Source of the DNA: Methanosphaera sp. ISO3-F5
GTDB taxonomy: Archaea; Methanobacteriota; Methanobacteria; Methanobacteriales; Methanobacteriaceae
Direction of reading: 5' to 3'
DNA: 64,000 nt
Assembly (NCBI RefSeq): GCF_034480035.2
Contig: NZ_CP118753.2
Coordinates: 1,258,677 to 1,322,676 of the forward strand
Below are positions 51,833-62,642 of the stretch, piece by piece. The notes under the pieces were generated by a model, which made no database searches, was not told the DNA's origin, and saw only the letters and a program-made list of their open reading frames with translations. Positions within the stretch are counted from its first letter, which is position 1. Each line of letters begins with the position of its first letter. Both the position numbers and the translations under genes were made by a program.

Positions 51833-52756
51833 ATGAACGAAAAAGTCATATGCCCCAACTGTGGACACGAAAACCAGATAAACATGAACCAATGCTCACA
51901 ATGCGATGAAGAACTACGAAACTACACCTACTTCAAAAATGATTTCAAAGACTTCTACAAACTATTCAGCACACAAAACATAGAACTACTCGAAAAAATA
52001 CCACTAACAGACACAGCATATGACAGCATACTAAACACTATCATCGACATAGGAATAGAAAACTACCCGGCAATACCAGAAGATCCAAACACACAACACC
52101 TAATAAAAATAGCAAAACCATACGCAAGAGTACAATACGACAACCAAAACACTCACCCAGAATTCTTCAGCTACTACTCATTCAACCACATATACATCAA
52201 CAGAATAACACCACACCAAATGATACCAGGAGCAATAATACATGAACTAGCACACCACCTATTCAATGAAATAATAAAACAATCCATAATGCACCTACTG
52301 AATCTTGAAAAAAACCTGTACATAGAATCATTCGCATGGTACCTTACACTACAAAATGAATACCTTAAAATAGCAAACGAATTCGTATCACATAGAGTAC
52401 AGGAATACTTTATACCAGAACACTTCACAGGATACACATCACTACTGGAACTATTGGAAGAAAACAACGACCTGGAACATAAAAAGATAGAAACAGCACT
52501 CAGCGTAGGATTAAGTGTGAGCCAGGACGTAATATTCATACTCGAGAAATACATTACACCTAACATAAATACAAACCCTGATACCAGCCAATACCACCGC
52601 CTAGAATTTAACATAAGAGAACTTGATGAACAGGAAAAACTCAACGCAATGTACACCATCATACTAAACACGTTCAAATTCATAGCAGAACATAAACGTG
52701 ACATGCAACCCGTACTAAACGATTTAAACGAAAGCTATATCAGATATAATGTTTAA
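51833..52756 (+). CDS. Zinc-ribbon HExxH putative metallopeptidase
   Basis: A 307-residue cytoplasmic protein. An N-terminal zinc ribbon (CPNCGHENQINMNQCSQC, residues 7-24) is followed by a helical region and HELAHH at about residue 138 in an IIHELAHHLFNEI helix. NEFVSHRVQEYF about 50 residues later holds a candidate third ligand. The core matches the 30060-30905 protein, which lacks the ribbon. AGGAG precedes the ATG by 11 bases. The coding strand is A+C-rich. The substrate is unknown; it could be a conserved accessory protein rather than a working protease. Confidence 0.78.
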   Translation: MNEKVICPNCGHENQINMNQCSQCDEELRNYTYFKNDFKDFYKLFSTQNIELLEKIPLTDTAYDSILNTIIDIGIENYPAIPEDPNTQHLIKIAKPYARVQYDNQNTHPEFFSYYSFNHIYINRITPHQMIPGAIIHELAHHLFNEIIKQSIMHLLNLEKNLYIESFAWYLTLQNEYLKIANEFVSHRVQEYFIPEHFTGYTSLLELLEENNDLEHKKIETALSVGLSVSQDVIFILEKYITPNINTNPDTSQYHRLEFNIRELDEQEKLNAMYTIILNTFKFIAEHKRDMQPVLNDLNESYIRYNV

Positions 52757-53038
52757 ATACATATTAACTCCCTCCATATACATATCATCATTTTATTATA
52801 AAAGAACTTTTTAGATTTAAAACACTTTTTTAAAAATAAAAAAGCAATTTACTTATAGTAATGAAAAACAAATATTTACTTATAAAAATATAATTTAATA
52901 GTAAAAATGAATTTTAAATTTAAAAATATGATTTAAACTGATCAGCATAAAACATTATTATATTTCTAAAAAGTAATTTTAAAAGCATAAACTACTTTCA
53001 ACATTTAACATACATTTAAAGGGAGATTAAGAAAAAAA

Positions 53039-54223
53039 ATGAAATACATGCCCATAGTAATGCCAGAAGACATAGACAAATATTTCTACAACAGAACCAA
53101 CGAAATAGAATTACTAAATGCCAACTTATCACTACTCGAAAAAGGAATACCAAACCAATACCTATTAACAGGATACAGAGGTATAGGAAAAACATCACTT
53201 CTAAAAAAAATACTAAAACACCAACCCAAAAAATACCTAACCACATACATAGACCTATCAGCAATATACGGCCAACAAAAAGGAAAAATAACAGAAGAAG
53301 AACTAATCAAAGAAATACTACACCAAATAGAAGAAACACTAGAAGAAAACAGCACCACACTAAACAAAATTAAAGAAAAACTAATAAAAAACCTAAACCA
53401 ACTAAAACTTAAAAACTACACATTCAATAACACATCACTACACGATATTCCAATACCAACCATAACAGAAAACTATAGCAAACTAAGCAAATTCGTCATG
53501 GAACTACCACAAAAAATAGTTGATACAATAGACGAAATAAAAGGATACATAATAGTAATAGATGAATTCCAATTATTAAAAACATTAGAAAACCCCGAAG
53601 CATTCTTCTGGCTAATACGAAGTTATACACAAAAACAATTTAATGTAAGCTACATATTCACAGGAAGCGTATCAAACACGGCAGAAATAATAACCATGAT
53701 AAATGGACAAACAGGAGCATTTGGAGGAAGAATGCTACAAATAAACATCAACCCATTCACTAAAGAACAAACAAAAAACTATATAGATGAAAAATCCAAT
53801 AACATCAAATTTACACCAGAAGGATTTGAACGATTCTACAAATGTACAAGAGGAATACCAGCATACATAAACAGCTTCTGTAATATACTACCAAATAACA
53901 TCACATGTACACCAGAAATAATTAAAGAATCAATGATACTAAACATAGACAACATAGCAATAATGTGGCTAAGAGTATGGGGAACCCTAAACAGAACAGA
54001 AAAAGAACTAATAACACTATTCGTGGAATATGGATCAATGAATAATAAAACAATCCAAGACAAAGTAGATTATACAAAAATCACACTAAACAAATACCTA
54101 GAAATATTAAGCAACAAGGGCATAATAGACTATTCAGCAGACAAAAAATACTACCTAGCAGATGAAATGCTAAAAACATGGCTGAAAATAAAAAAAGACA
54201 CCCAAGGAAGATACCCACAATAA
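53039..54223 (+). CDS. Archaeal AAA ATPase (ATPase_2 family)
   Basis: A 394-residue ATPase with Walker A GYRGIGKTSLL (~residue 45-55), Walker B YIIVIDEFQLL (~174-184), FTGSVSNTAEI as sensor region and a C-terminal winged-helix-like part (KYLEILSNKGIIDYSADKKYY). This is the layout of the archaea-rich ATPase_2 (PF01637-type) STAND-like proteins, whose roles range from plasmid functions to suspected defence. GGGAG lies before the ATG. It is not clearly in an operon; the frameshifted DUF3990 gene follows 81 bases later. Confidence 0.87.
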   Translation: MKYMPIVMPEDIDKYFYNRTNEIELLNANLSLLEKGIPNQYLLTGYRGIGKTSLLKKILKHQPKKYLTTYIDLSAIYGQQKGKITEEELIKEILHQIEETLEENSTTLNKIKEKLIKNLNQLKLKNYTFNNTSLHDIPIPTITENYSKLSKFVMELPQKIVDTIDEIKGYIIVIDEFQLLKTLENPEAFFWLIRSYTQKQFNVSYIFTGSVSNTAEIITMINGQTGAFGGRMLQININPFTKEQTKNYIDEKSNNIKFTPEGFERFYKCTRGIPAYINSFCNILPNNITCTPEIIKESMILNIDNIAIMWLRVWGTLNRTEKELITLFVEYGSMNNKTIQDKVDYTKITLNKYLEILSNKGIIDYSADKKYYLADEMLKTWLKIKKDTQGRYPQ

Positions 54224-54304
54224 ACCATAACCAAAATAAGGACCAATTAACATTAATAATATTATAAAAAGAATATAAATTATATTAAAAGAAGGATAAA
54301 AATT

Positions 54305-54767
54305 ATGAAAATATACCATGGAAGTACAGTAATTGTAAAAAAATCCTGAAATAAGAATTGAAAAATACAATAAAGATTTCTACTTTGGATTTTATTGTAC
54401 TTTTTTAGAAGAACAAGCTATTCGTTGGACCACACGTTTTGGTGAAGGTTATGTAAATACATATAATTACCATCCAGATAATTCACTAAAAATATTAAAA
54501 TTTGAAGAAATGAGTGAAGAATGGTTAGATTTTATAATTTCGTGTAGAAGTGGTCATCCACACGAATATGATATTGTAGAAGGTCCTATAGCTGATGATA
54601 CTATCTATAACTATATTCAGGAATATAATGATAATAAAATTAGTAGAGAAGCATTTTGGTCTTTAGTAAAGTTTAGATATCCTACACGCCAAATCTGCTT
54701 TAATACTGAAAAATCCCTTAAAACTATTAAATTCTTCAATGCGATGAAAGAATATGAACAAAAATAA
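54305..54767 (+). pseudogene. Frameshifted DUF3990 protein
   Basis: The gene begins MKIYHGSTVIVKK and then hits TGA. Removing one extra T (54344) restores PEIRIEKYNKDFYFGFYCT ... AIRWTTRFGEGYVNTY ... GPIADDTIYNYI ... RQICFNTEKSL, a full-length (~153-residue) DUF3990 protein. This family lies, to my knowledge, in the ADP-ribosyltransferase fold group; the tract KDFxxGFYCT is its conserved core. The single-base shift makes it a probable pseudogene, or a sequencing error. It overlaps the next frame by 14 bases; the DUF3990-DUF3791 pair is a common gene couple. Confidence 0.82.
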
Positions 54768-54890
54768 TAATGCTTTATTTTACACATGTAGTTTAATTGA
54801 ATTTATTTCTAGACGAACAAAAAATCATAGAAGTGATGTTGTATCTTATCTTGATGAAGATATTGAAAGAATATATAATTATGATTCACC
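54754..54890 (+). pseudogene. Truncated DUF3791 gene
   Basis: About 45 residues (MNKNNNALFYTCSLIEFISRRTKNHR ... EDIERIYNY) match the first half of DUF3791 proteins, the usual partner of DUF3990. After ~54890 the frame enters sequence that belongs to an adhesin gene in the opposite orientation and runs to a stop at 54976-54978 with unrelated residues. The gene was therefore cut by a rearrangement. Confidence 0.72.
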
Positions 54891-54891
54891 T

Positions 54892-55042
54892 GTTACTGTT
54901 CCTGTAATATACTTGTTATTACCGTTTATTACCAGATTTTTAATTGCTTCGCTTAGTGTTATGGTTTCTGTTACGTAATATGTGTCATCACTATCAAGTG
55001 ATATTGTCATGTCTTCTTCTGCTTCTTATAGTATTTTTACGA
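54892..55042 (-). pseudogene. Adhesin gene fragment
   Basis: Read leftwards, this encodes about 45 residues (DMTISLDSDDTYYV ... LSEAIKNLVINGNNKYITG) matching the N-terminal beta-helix region of the adhesin at 55139-62005 (DLTITLKND ... NNAIKNLVINGNSKTINGN). It has no start, signal peptide or continuation. It is a scrap left by recombination among adhesin genes. Confidence 0.72.
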
Positions 55043-55138
55043 TATGTATTATTATGATATATAATAAATTTATATAAAAAAAGGGTAAAGTTTGAAGCAG
55101 GAACCCCAAGATCCCCAACTCCAAAAAAAAATAATAAA

Positions 55139-58100
55139 TTAGGAGGTTATTTCAGTTGTTGTAGCACGAGCACCCATATAACCCTCACGAGCTCCAGTAA
55201 CAAGCATCACTTCTTTCACATTAGTACCCTTAGCTATCTTAATACCTGTAAGATCAACATTACCATCCTTAACAGTGAAATACTTAACCTCACCATTTTC
55301 CTTATAGGTAATACCATTGATTTTTACACATACCTTATTATTTCCAACAACATTCTTATTCTCATAATCCGTGAATCTTGCTTTCACACTTAACACATTA
55401 TTCTTAATACCAGTCTTAATAAAGTTAACATTAATTATACTTCTCTGCACATGGAAAACTGATGAATTACGTGTATCCGGATAGAATACCGGATTATCAT
55501 AAACTGCCTCAACAGTATAATTTTTAACACCACTATCATCAACTCCACCCATACCAGTTGGTACATGATAAGCATAATTTATCACTGAATGAGTAACACG
55601 GATACGGTCTGCTTTACCATTTTTATCCTTAATAGTTACACCATTCACCTTAAATATAATGTTAGCATCAGTAGTAAGACTAGTTTTATTAGTTGCCCCT
55701 GGTGTCACATCACTAAGTGTAGCAGTAAATACTATGTCAGTATTCTGCACAGCCTTATTAGGTGTAATTGTTACTTTTACCTGAGCATTCCGTTTTTTGA
55801 TGTTAGCTGTTGCCACATTAGCCTTAGCAGCATCATACTTGGATGATCCACTATAGCTTGCTGTTATGTTTTTACCATTTCTAAGGTAAAGGTCAGCTTT
55901 AATAGTGTATTTTACTACACCATTCTCTACGTGCAGTTTTAATGGACTGCTGTTTGTGTCAAAGCGTCCATCAGTTCTTAGTGTTTTTCCGTTTAATTTG
56001 AATACAATGTTTCCTCCACTTACCGGTTTTCCATCATCATCAGTCACATAAGCAGTTAGTGTAATGTCTTCTCCTATTACTCCAGTAATGGATGGAACTT
56101 TTACTACTGTCTTGGATGTGCTTGCCTTGAATGATGCTTTAACGGTCTGAGTCTTGTATTCAGGGTCTTCATATTTCACGGACACATTGTTTGTTCCTTC
56201 TACTATGCCTGTTGCTGGTAACTGGTAGTTACCATTCTTATCTGTTGTAACAGTACTGGTTTTACCGTTTACTGTTACCTGTACTGGTGCATAGCTTATT
56301 GGCTTGTTTTGTTCGTCTACGAGTTTACCTGTTATGGTAATATTATCCTTGAGTTTAGAATCCTTAATTGGGTCTACTGTTAATTTTGCTTCTTTTCTGG
56401 TTGCCGTGAATTTACCACTTGCACTGTTAATGTTATAGTTAGCATTGGATGCTGTTGCTGTCACATTATTAGTGCCTTCACGGACATTGTTTGCTTCTAC
56501 TTGGAAGTTTCCATTACTATCCGTGACTGTAGGTATGGTTTTACCGTTTACAGTTACATTTACTGGAATGTTAGGTAATGTTTTACCATTCTTATCGGTA
56601 ACCTTACCCTTGACTGTAGCAGTTTGGTCTACTTTCACATTAGATGGCATTGATAGTGTGATTGTTGCATTGTTTTTAACAACACGTGCAGTTGATTCCA
56701 TGTTTGATGGGTTATACTTACTGTTTCCATCATAGATTACTATAACTTCCTTGTTGCCAACAGTACTTGTAGGAATAGTTACCCGGATGTTTCCATTATT
56801 ATCAGAGGTGACATTTTGTGTTTTACCATCAAAGGACACTTTTACCTGTGCGGATGCTACTGGTACTGCTTTTTCATCCACAACTTTAGCACTGATTACA
56901 ACATTTTCGGTTACTGGCACATCCTTAATTGTATCAATTGTTATCTTAGTGTTTAACTTTTCAACAGTTAAGGTTGTAGCTGCAGTACTGTTCATGTAGT
57001 TATTGTTTCCATTGTAGCTTGCCCCTACATTGTGTGTACCCACAATGGTGTCATTAAATGTTATGGTGTATTTTCCATATGCATTTGTAACTGGACTTGC
57101 CACGAGCTTGTTATCTACTTTCACTTCTACTTTTTCACCACTTACAGGTTTGCCTGTAGCATCAACTAGTGTTCCAGTTATTAGTGTTGATTGTCCTGCT
57201 TTTACCGGACTTGTAACGTTAACTGTTAATGTTGTAGCTGACTTTGTTACCTTGAATATGGTTGTGTTTGTTTTAGTTGCATATTTATCATCTGAATAGG
57301 TTACTGTGACATTGTATTCGCCTGCACTTATATTGTAAGCACCTATTATGTAAACTGCCCTACCATTTTCTGCCTTAACAGTATCTGCAATGTAATCAGG
57401 GATATTAATATTCACATTATCATTTGCATCACTTGGTAATGATATTATGATTGTTTCAATATCACCATAGGTGATGTTTTCAGCTGATACATTGATAGTG
57501 TAAATGGTTTTCTTAGTGACACTGAATTTTGTTGTGTTACTTGTTGGATCATAACGAGTATCGTCTCCACGATAAACTGCATTTACTGGTATGTTTTCGC
57601 CTGCTTCTGTTGTATTATAAGTGTATCTGAAAGCACCATCTTCATCTGTTCTTACAGTAGTAACAAGCTTATCATTTATGCTTATTTCTATGTATGCATC
57701 GCTTATTTTGTTACCCCTATTATCGGCTAAGTTACCAGTGATTACTGCATTTTCTCCTACTTGAACAGTAGCCTTTTCTATTGCTAATTCAAGTATTGGT
57801 CTCTCTGCATCCACAGGGATTAATACATCAATACTACTAGCAAGGTATGCATCGTTTTCTTGGAATTCAACCAGTACAGTAATTAAACCAGACCTGCGTA
57901 TATGATCACCTAATGGTACAATTATGCTTTCTCCTGTATAATCAGCTTTAACAGGAATGTAACCTTCAATAGTGATATTTAATTTACCATTCATTGAAGT
58001 GTTACCATCAGCACCTTCTACTCTTATTTCTAGTGATACATTACCCAGTGTACTGTTAACTACTCTTACAATATCTGTTGTGGAGTTAATCTTGTTCACA

Positions 58101-61100
58101 AGTAATTCGAGGCTTTCACTGGTAGCCTGTTTTGTCTCATCTTTTAGGTATGATGCGTTAACTGTGATTGTTCCATTACTTGTTGGAGTATAAATGTAAT
58201 TGTATTCTCCTGTTTCTGTGTCGAAGCCTGCTGGGTATTCCTGGCCATTTATTGTTACTATTACATTAGCATTACTGAGCATTACTCCTATTTCATTATA
58301 TACATTACCGTATATTGTGACTTGTTGTCCTATTACTGTCATGTTACGGGTCATGTTTATAGTGATTCTTGGGTCTACTGTTACTGTTATTGTTGTAGTG
58401 TTTTCCTGTCCATGAGTATTTCCTCGTGCATTGCTAGGAAGATAGTGTGTGTTTCCTTCATATGTGATGTTGATTCTTGCATCACCAGGTTCGGTTAGGC
58501 CAGGTAATAGTATATCAGCTTTACCATTGTCTAGGTCGCCTTCTCCAAGCAATTCTCCACTAGTAGCGTTAAATACGCTTACATGACCTGTAGGTATTAG
58601 GCTGCCTGTAGTGTTTGTTACGTTAACTCTTATTGTTACTTCACCGGATTTGTTACTTAATACTTTCTCTACCACTGTTATGCTAGGAATCTTTTCAACA
58701 TTTATTACGTACACATCTTTATCGAATGTGAATGCAGTTTCATTCCTATAATTACTTTCAAGGTATATGTTGTTTTCCTGGTAGTATACCAGTAACTTGT
58801 TAGTTCCAGGCTCTAATGGTAGTGTCAGGTTAACACTTCTGTTTCCAACTTGTACTTCCTGTTCTAATAATTCACTGTGTATGAAGTCATACACGTAGAT
58901 TAGACCAGTGGTTACAAAGTTTTCTTCATCACTTGTTGTGGTTACGTTTACTCTGATAGTCACATTATTATATGAATTATTCAATAACTCAACATTGGTA
59001 ATTGTTGGAAGCTTATTAACAATGAAAGATGAATTATTCCTACTTTCCTGGATTAATATGCTGCCGGACTCTGTTTTAGTAGCATTGAATGTTACATTAA
59101 AGTTGATCTGGCCACCAGTGTCGGTTGTGAAATTGTATTCATACCTTCCACCAGTAAATGGTACTAGGATAGGTTCCTTGCCATCAATATCTATTGTAAC
59201 ATTACCATTTTCTACTGGATTGTCAAATTCATCGAATACTTCTCCACTTATTGTAACATTTCTTGTGATGTTCTGTTGTTTTGGTGAAACTTCGACAGTG
59301 ATTCTGCTGGCTACCGGCCTAGCAGTAAACATGGTTATGACTTCGCCAGTAGTGTTATTGATACCTGTACTGTTAAGATCAACATCTGACTCCACAAACT
59401 CTACCTTAAACATTACAGGGTCAGTTGTTGTGATGTTAACTTCATCACTTAATGCTATCCTGGTAGTATTACCAGTTATTGGGTAAAGTTTACTGTTTTC
59501 ACCAACTGTAACATTAATATAACCACTTGTAATGTTGCCTGTGAATTTAGTGTCGTTTTCTCGTACACTAACATCAATGGTTACGCGGTTAACAATATCA
59601 TCTACAACGGATACATTAGTGATTGTAGGTATCTTATATAATGAAAATACTGTAGTATTTTTAAAATCAAAGTAATTAGTATTACCTTCCCATTCTACTA
59701 TGATATCATAATCTTTTGCTTCAGTAAGCGTGAATGTAGTACTATAAGTTCCAGTATTAGTTGTAAGAACGTTATGTGTTTCGGTACCCATAGTAACATT
59801 TATATTTACTTTGCTTCCAATATGATTTCCAAAGTCATTTGCTACCCTACCGGAAACTGTTAAAGTACCACCTACCTTAATTGGACCATTATTGTTAATA
59901 GTTGCATTAGTAATACCCTTTGTTACTGTAAATGTGGTGGTGTTCACTGAACTTGCATACAATCCGCTTGCTATGAATGTTACCTCAGCAGTTTTTGTAC
60001 CTATGTTTGTATAGGAGCGTAAATACTCAAATTTACCATCCACGATATTAGCTGTTTGTGGATTATTCACATTCGTTAATTTTATTGATACCTGACCTGA
60101 TTGAATTACTTCACCGGTTTCAATATCATATACGAATCCTGTTACATTGGTTTGTCCACCATACTGTGTATCACTAGCTGTGAATGTAATGTTAGTCTTA
60201 TATGGGTTAACTGTTAACTTTGTGGTATTTGATGTTGCATTAATACCTTTTGCTGCATCTCCACCGTAAGTGACTCTTAAATTATTTGCTGTATCATCAG
60301 CCAGATCTGTTATGTATTCAAATGAATATTCTCCAGAGTCATTAGTTATTGTGGATGCTTTGTACTGATTTTTAAATGTTAAATTAACAGTTGCTCCACC
60401 TATAGGATCACCTGTCATATTGGTTAATACACCATATACTTTGACGGGTTTTGCACCTGTTACCTCTGTTTCATTAGTGTATATGGATATATATGATGGG
60501 TCACCTTCTACTGTGAATGTAACACTTTTTGTTCGTGCATTACCAATACCACCATGTGCAGCTACAGTTAATGTGGCAGTGTAAATTCCCAGATTGTCTG
60601 GTGTATAGTTAAAGTATACTTCACCATTTGCATCAGTATTGCCTATGGCAACATAATCACCGATTGTTAAAGTTACCTTATTTGCAGATATTGGATATTC
60701 TCCATTTAATGTTCCTTTAATAGTGAAAGTATCTCCTACTCGTCCACTAGATGGATTAACACTGGCAGTAAGTGAAGGATTCTTAATACTTTTTGGTATA
60801 AACTCGGTTGAATTGGATATGCTTGATTCATAACTATTATCTTCTAGAGAAAAATATGAAAACCATACTGTTTTCCAGGAATAACTTCCCACTTTTACTT
60901 GTTGTTTAATATATGCATAGCTTAATTCAATCTTAGCTGTACCATTAACTACAGGTGCATAATATGATTGTTCATCATTTGTATCAACATATATTGTTCC
61001 ATTTCTAACTGTATCGTTATACTTATCATTGATTAAAACATATAAGTTAAAAAGGACGTCATCATATATTTCTGTTTGATCATGTATATTTAAATCCAAT

Positions 61101-62005
61101 TCTCTGAAATCCAAGCTTATAGATAAATAATTTCCTATATACTCATTATCATGTATTTCATTGACTTTTCTACTGAGTAAAGAATCATAAGTAAATGTTC
61201 CACTATTACGAGTATTGACATTGTTAATGAATGTGTTATTAACTATTTTACTTGTTTGAGGTAAAAGTAATATGAATGAATTTGTAGTACCTGATACTGT
61301 ATTTCCTTCTATAATGTTTCCTTCTAATGTTACTACTCCACTTGGAATGTATAGAACACCATTATTTGGATTAGCTCCTGAAGTAATTGAAGTTGACCTA
61401 CAGTTAGTGATGTTTGAATCCAGTATTGTTATATTACTGTTTGTTGATGATAATACTGGTGCATTGGAAGCTGCACAATTTGTGATTGTCATATTTTTTA
61501 TTGTTAGGTTCATGTTATTTGCTGTTAGGAATGCTTGTGAGTTTCCGTTTATTGTTTTACTATTACCGTTTATTACCAGGTTTTTGATTGCATTGTTTAT
61601 TGTTATTGGTCCGTTACTTGTTAGATCATTTTTTAGTGTGATTGTTAGGTCATCGTATGTTGTGCTTGTTAGTGCTGTTTTTAATTCTGTGTAGTCGTTT
61701 ACTGTGATTGGTTGTGTTTCTTGTTTTGTGTTCTGTTTTATTGTGTCTTTTTTTGTGATTGTCTTTGTATTTGTTGTTTTATTTTCATTATTTATTTTTT
61801 CATCGTTTGTTTCAGGGTTAGTATTGCTAACTCTGTTTTGTACCATTTTATCCACATCATATTTTTGTGGTGTGGATATTTCTTTGTTGTCTGTTATTCC
61901 TTGTGTGTTGTTGGTATCGTCTGTTGCTGATACCATTGTTGTTCCTAGTATTAGTGCTAGGAATATGGTGAGGAATATTAGACAATGTTTTTTGTTTAAT
62001 GTCAT
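55139..62005 (-). CDS. Giant secreted adhesin-like protein
   Basis: A 2288-residue exported protein with a signal peptide (HCLIFLTIFLALILGTTMVSA), a charged linker, and a parallel beta-helix-like region at ~105-290 (IKNLVINGNSKTING, ITNCAASNAPVLSSTNS). Some fifteen or more Ig-like repeats follow (typical phrases TISGEVFDEFDNPVENG, ITGNLADNRGNKISDA, VKGKVTDKNGKTLPN). It ends in a conserved ~120-residue tail (NPVFYPDTRNSSVFHVQRS ... VMLVTGAREGYMGARATTTEI), which recurs in the next adhesin. AAGGAG precedes the ATG. The function is probably surface attachment. The many near-identical repeats favour recombination. Confidence 0.87.
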   Translation of the reverse strand: MTLNKKHCLIFLTIFLALILGTTMVSATDDTNNTQGITDNKEISTPQKYDVDKMVQNRVSNTNPETNDEKINNENKTTNTKTITKKDTIKQNTKQETQPITVNDYTELKTALTSTTYDDLTITLKNDLTSNGPITINNAIKNLVINGNSKTINGNSQAFLTANNMNLTIKNMTITNCAASNAPVLSSTNSNITILDSNITNCRSTSITSGANPNNGVLYIPSGVVTLEGNIIEGNTVSGTTNSFILLLPQTSKIVNNTFINNVNTRNSGTFTYDSLLSRKVNEIHDNEYIGNYLSISLDFRELDLNIHDQTEIYDDVLFNLYVLINDKYNDTVRNGTIYVDTNDEQSYYAPVVNGTAKIELSYAYIKQQVKVGSYSWKTVWFSYFSLEDNSYESSISNSTEFIPKSIKNPSLTASVNPSSGRVGDTFTIKGTLNGEYPISANKVTLTIGDYVAIGNTDANGEVYFNYTPDNLGIYTATLTVAAHGGIGNARTKSVTFTVEGDPSYISIYTNETEVTGAKPVKVYGVLTNMTGDPIGGATVNLTFKNQYKASTITNDSGEYSFEYITDLADDTANNLRVTYGGDAAKGINATSNTTKLTVNPYKTNITFTASDTQYGGQTNVTGFVYDIETGEVIQSGQVSIKLTNVNNPQTANIVDGKFEYLRSYTNIGTKTAEVTFIASGLYASSVNTTTFTVTKGITNATINNNGPIKVGGTLTVSGRVANDFGNHIGSKVNINVTMGTETHNVLTTNTGTYSTTFTLTEAKDYDIIVEWEGNTNYFDFKNTTVFSLYKIPTITNVSVVDDIVNRVTIDVSVRENDTKFTGNITSGYINVTVGENSKLYPITGNTTRIALSDEVNITTTDPVMFKVEFVESDVDLNSTGINNTTGEVITMFTARPVASRITVEVSPKQQNITRNVTISGEVFDEFDNPVENGNVTIDIDGKEPILVPFTGGRYEYNFTTDTGGQINFNVTFNATKTESGSILIQESRNNSSFIVNKLPTITNVELLNNSYNNVTIRVNVTTTSDEENFVTTGLIYVYDFIHSELLEQEVQVGNRSVNLTLPLEPGTNKLLVYYQENNIYLESNYRNETAFTFDKDVYVINVEKIPSITVVEKVLSNKSGEVTIRVNVTNTTGSLIPTGHVSVFNATSGELLGEGDLDNGKADILLPGLTEPGDARINITYEGNTHYLPSNARGNTHGQENTTTITVTVDPRITINMTRNMTVIGQQVTIYGNVYNEIGVMLSNANVIVTINGQEYPAGFDTETGEYNYIYTPTSNGTITVNASYLKDETKQATSESLELLVNKINSTTDIVRVVNSTLGNVSLEIRVEGADGNTSMNGKLNITIEGYIPVKADYTGESIIVPLGDHIRRSGLITVLVEFQENDAYLASSIDVLIPVDAERPILELAIEKATVQVGENAVITGNLADNRGNKISDAYIEISINDKLVTTVRTDEDGAFRYTYNTTEAGENIPVNAVYRGDDTRYDPTSNTTKFSVTKKTIYTINVSAENITYGDIETIIISLPSDANDNVNINIPDYIADTVKAENGRAVYIIGAYNISAGEYNVTVTYSDDKYATKTNTTIFKVTKSATTLTVNVTSPVKAGQSTLITGTLVDATGKPVSGEKVEVKVDNKLVASPVTNAYGKYTITFNDTIVGTHNVGASYNGNNNYMNSTAATTLTVEKLNTKITIDTIKDVPVTENVVISAKVVDEKAVPVASAQVKVSFDGKTQNVTSDNNGNIRVTIPTSTVGNKEVIVIYDGNSKYNPSNMESTARVVKNNATITLSMPSNVKVDQTATVKGKVTDKNGKTLPNIPVNVTVNGKTIPTVTDSNGNFQVEANNVREGTNNVTATASNANYNINSASGKFTATRKEAKLTVDPIKDSKLKDNITITGKLVDEQNKPISYAPVQVTVNGKTSTVTTDKNGNYQLPATGIVEGTNNVSVKYEDPEYKTQTVKASFKASTSKTVVKVPSITGVIGEDITLTAYVTDDDGKPVSGGNIVFKLNGKTLRTDGRFDTNSSPLKLHVENGVVKYTIKADLYLRNGKNITASYSGSSKYDAAKANVATANIKKRNAQVKVTITPNKAVQNTDIVFTATLSDVTPGATNKTSLTTDANIIFKVNGVTIKDKNGKADRIRVTHSVINYAYHVPTGMGGVDDSGVKNYTVEAVYDNPVFYPDTRNSSVFHVQRSIINVNFIKTGIKNNVLSVKARFTDYENKNVVGNNKVCVKINGITYKENGEVKYFTVKDGNVDLTGIKIAKGTNVKEVMLVTGAREGYMGARATTTEITS

Positions 62006-62642
62006 AAGTTTTTTCTCCTTAATTACATTAAGCTTTTTTTTGTTTAATTTGTTAGTGGTACACCTAACTTTTTAAACAATGTTATACATTGCTTTTTTCT
62101 TGTATTTTAAACTTTTTTTTAATATTTTATTAAAGTTTGTGAGTTTTGATTATTAACCAATTATTTTGATTAATGGATTGTTTTTTATTTTAGGATATAT
62201 TTATATGTTTATTAGTGGGATTTGATTTTTTTCATGTTTTTAATGGTTTTGTTTGATTTTTTTGATTGTTTTCTTTTTTTATTTTATAATAGTTTATTAT
62301 TTGGTTAATGATTTTTGTATATTTTCCAATTCCTTTAATTATATCATTTTTTGAATATAACTCTTTTACCATATAATTATTAAACAATATGTCATTAATA
62401 ATATGTAATTTCATGATTACCCCTAAAACAACATAATTAAATAAAATACAAAAAAATTATTTAAAACAAATCAATAAAAATCTATAAAGAAAGAGCAAAA
62501 TAAATGGAATAAAAATAAGAATTTAATAAAAAAAATAAGTAATAAATCACATCTAAAAAAATAAAATCATAAAAAAATAGCCTTAAAAATAAAAAAAAGG
62601 AAATAATGAATCACATGATTCAATTATCCCCCTATTTGGTGT
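62006..62642. other. Spacer between two tandem adhesin genes
   Basis: About 640 bases holding the promoter of the 55139-62005 adhesin and the terminator region of the next. It contains one possible small frame at 62232-62414 (separate entry). The rest is AT-rich without visible features. Confidence 0.4.
62232..62414 (-). CDS. Possible small hypothetical protein
   Basis: A 60-residue Lys/Asn/Ile-rich frame. AGGGGT lies 4-5 bases before the ATG, a fair ribosome binding site. No domain is seen. It could be a real small protein or a chance frame in an AT-rich spacer. Confidence 0.3.
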   Translation of the reverse strand: MKLHIINDILFNNYMVKELYSKNDIIKGIGKYTKIINQIINYYKIKKENNQKNQTKPLKT

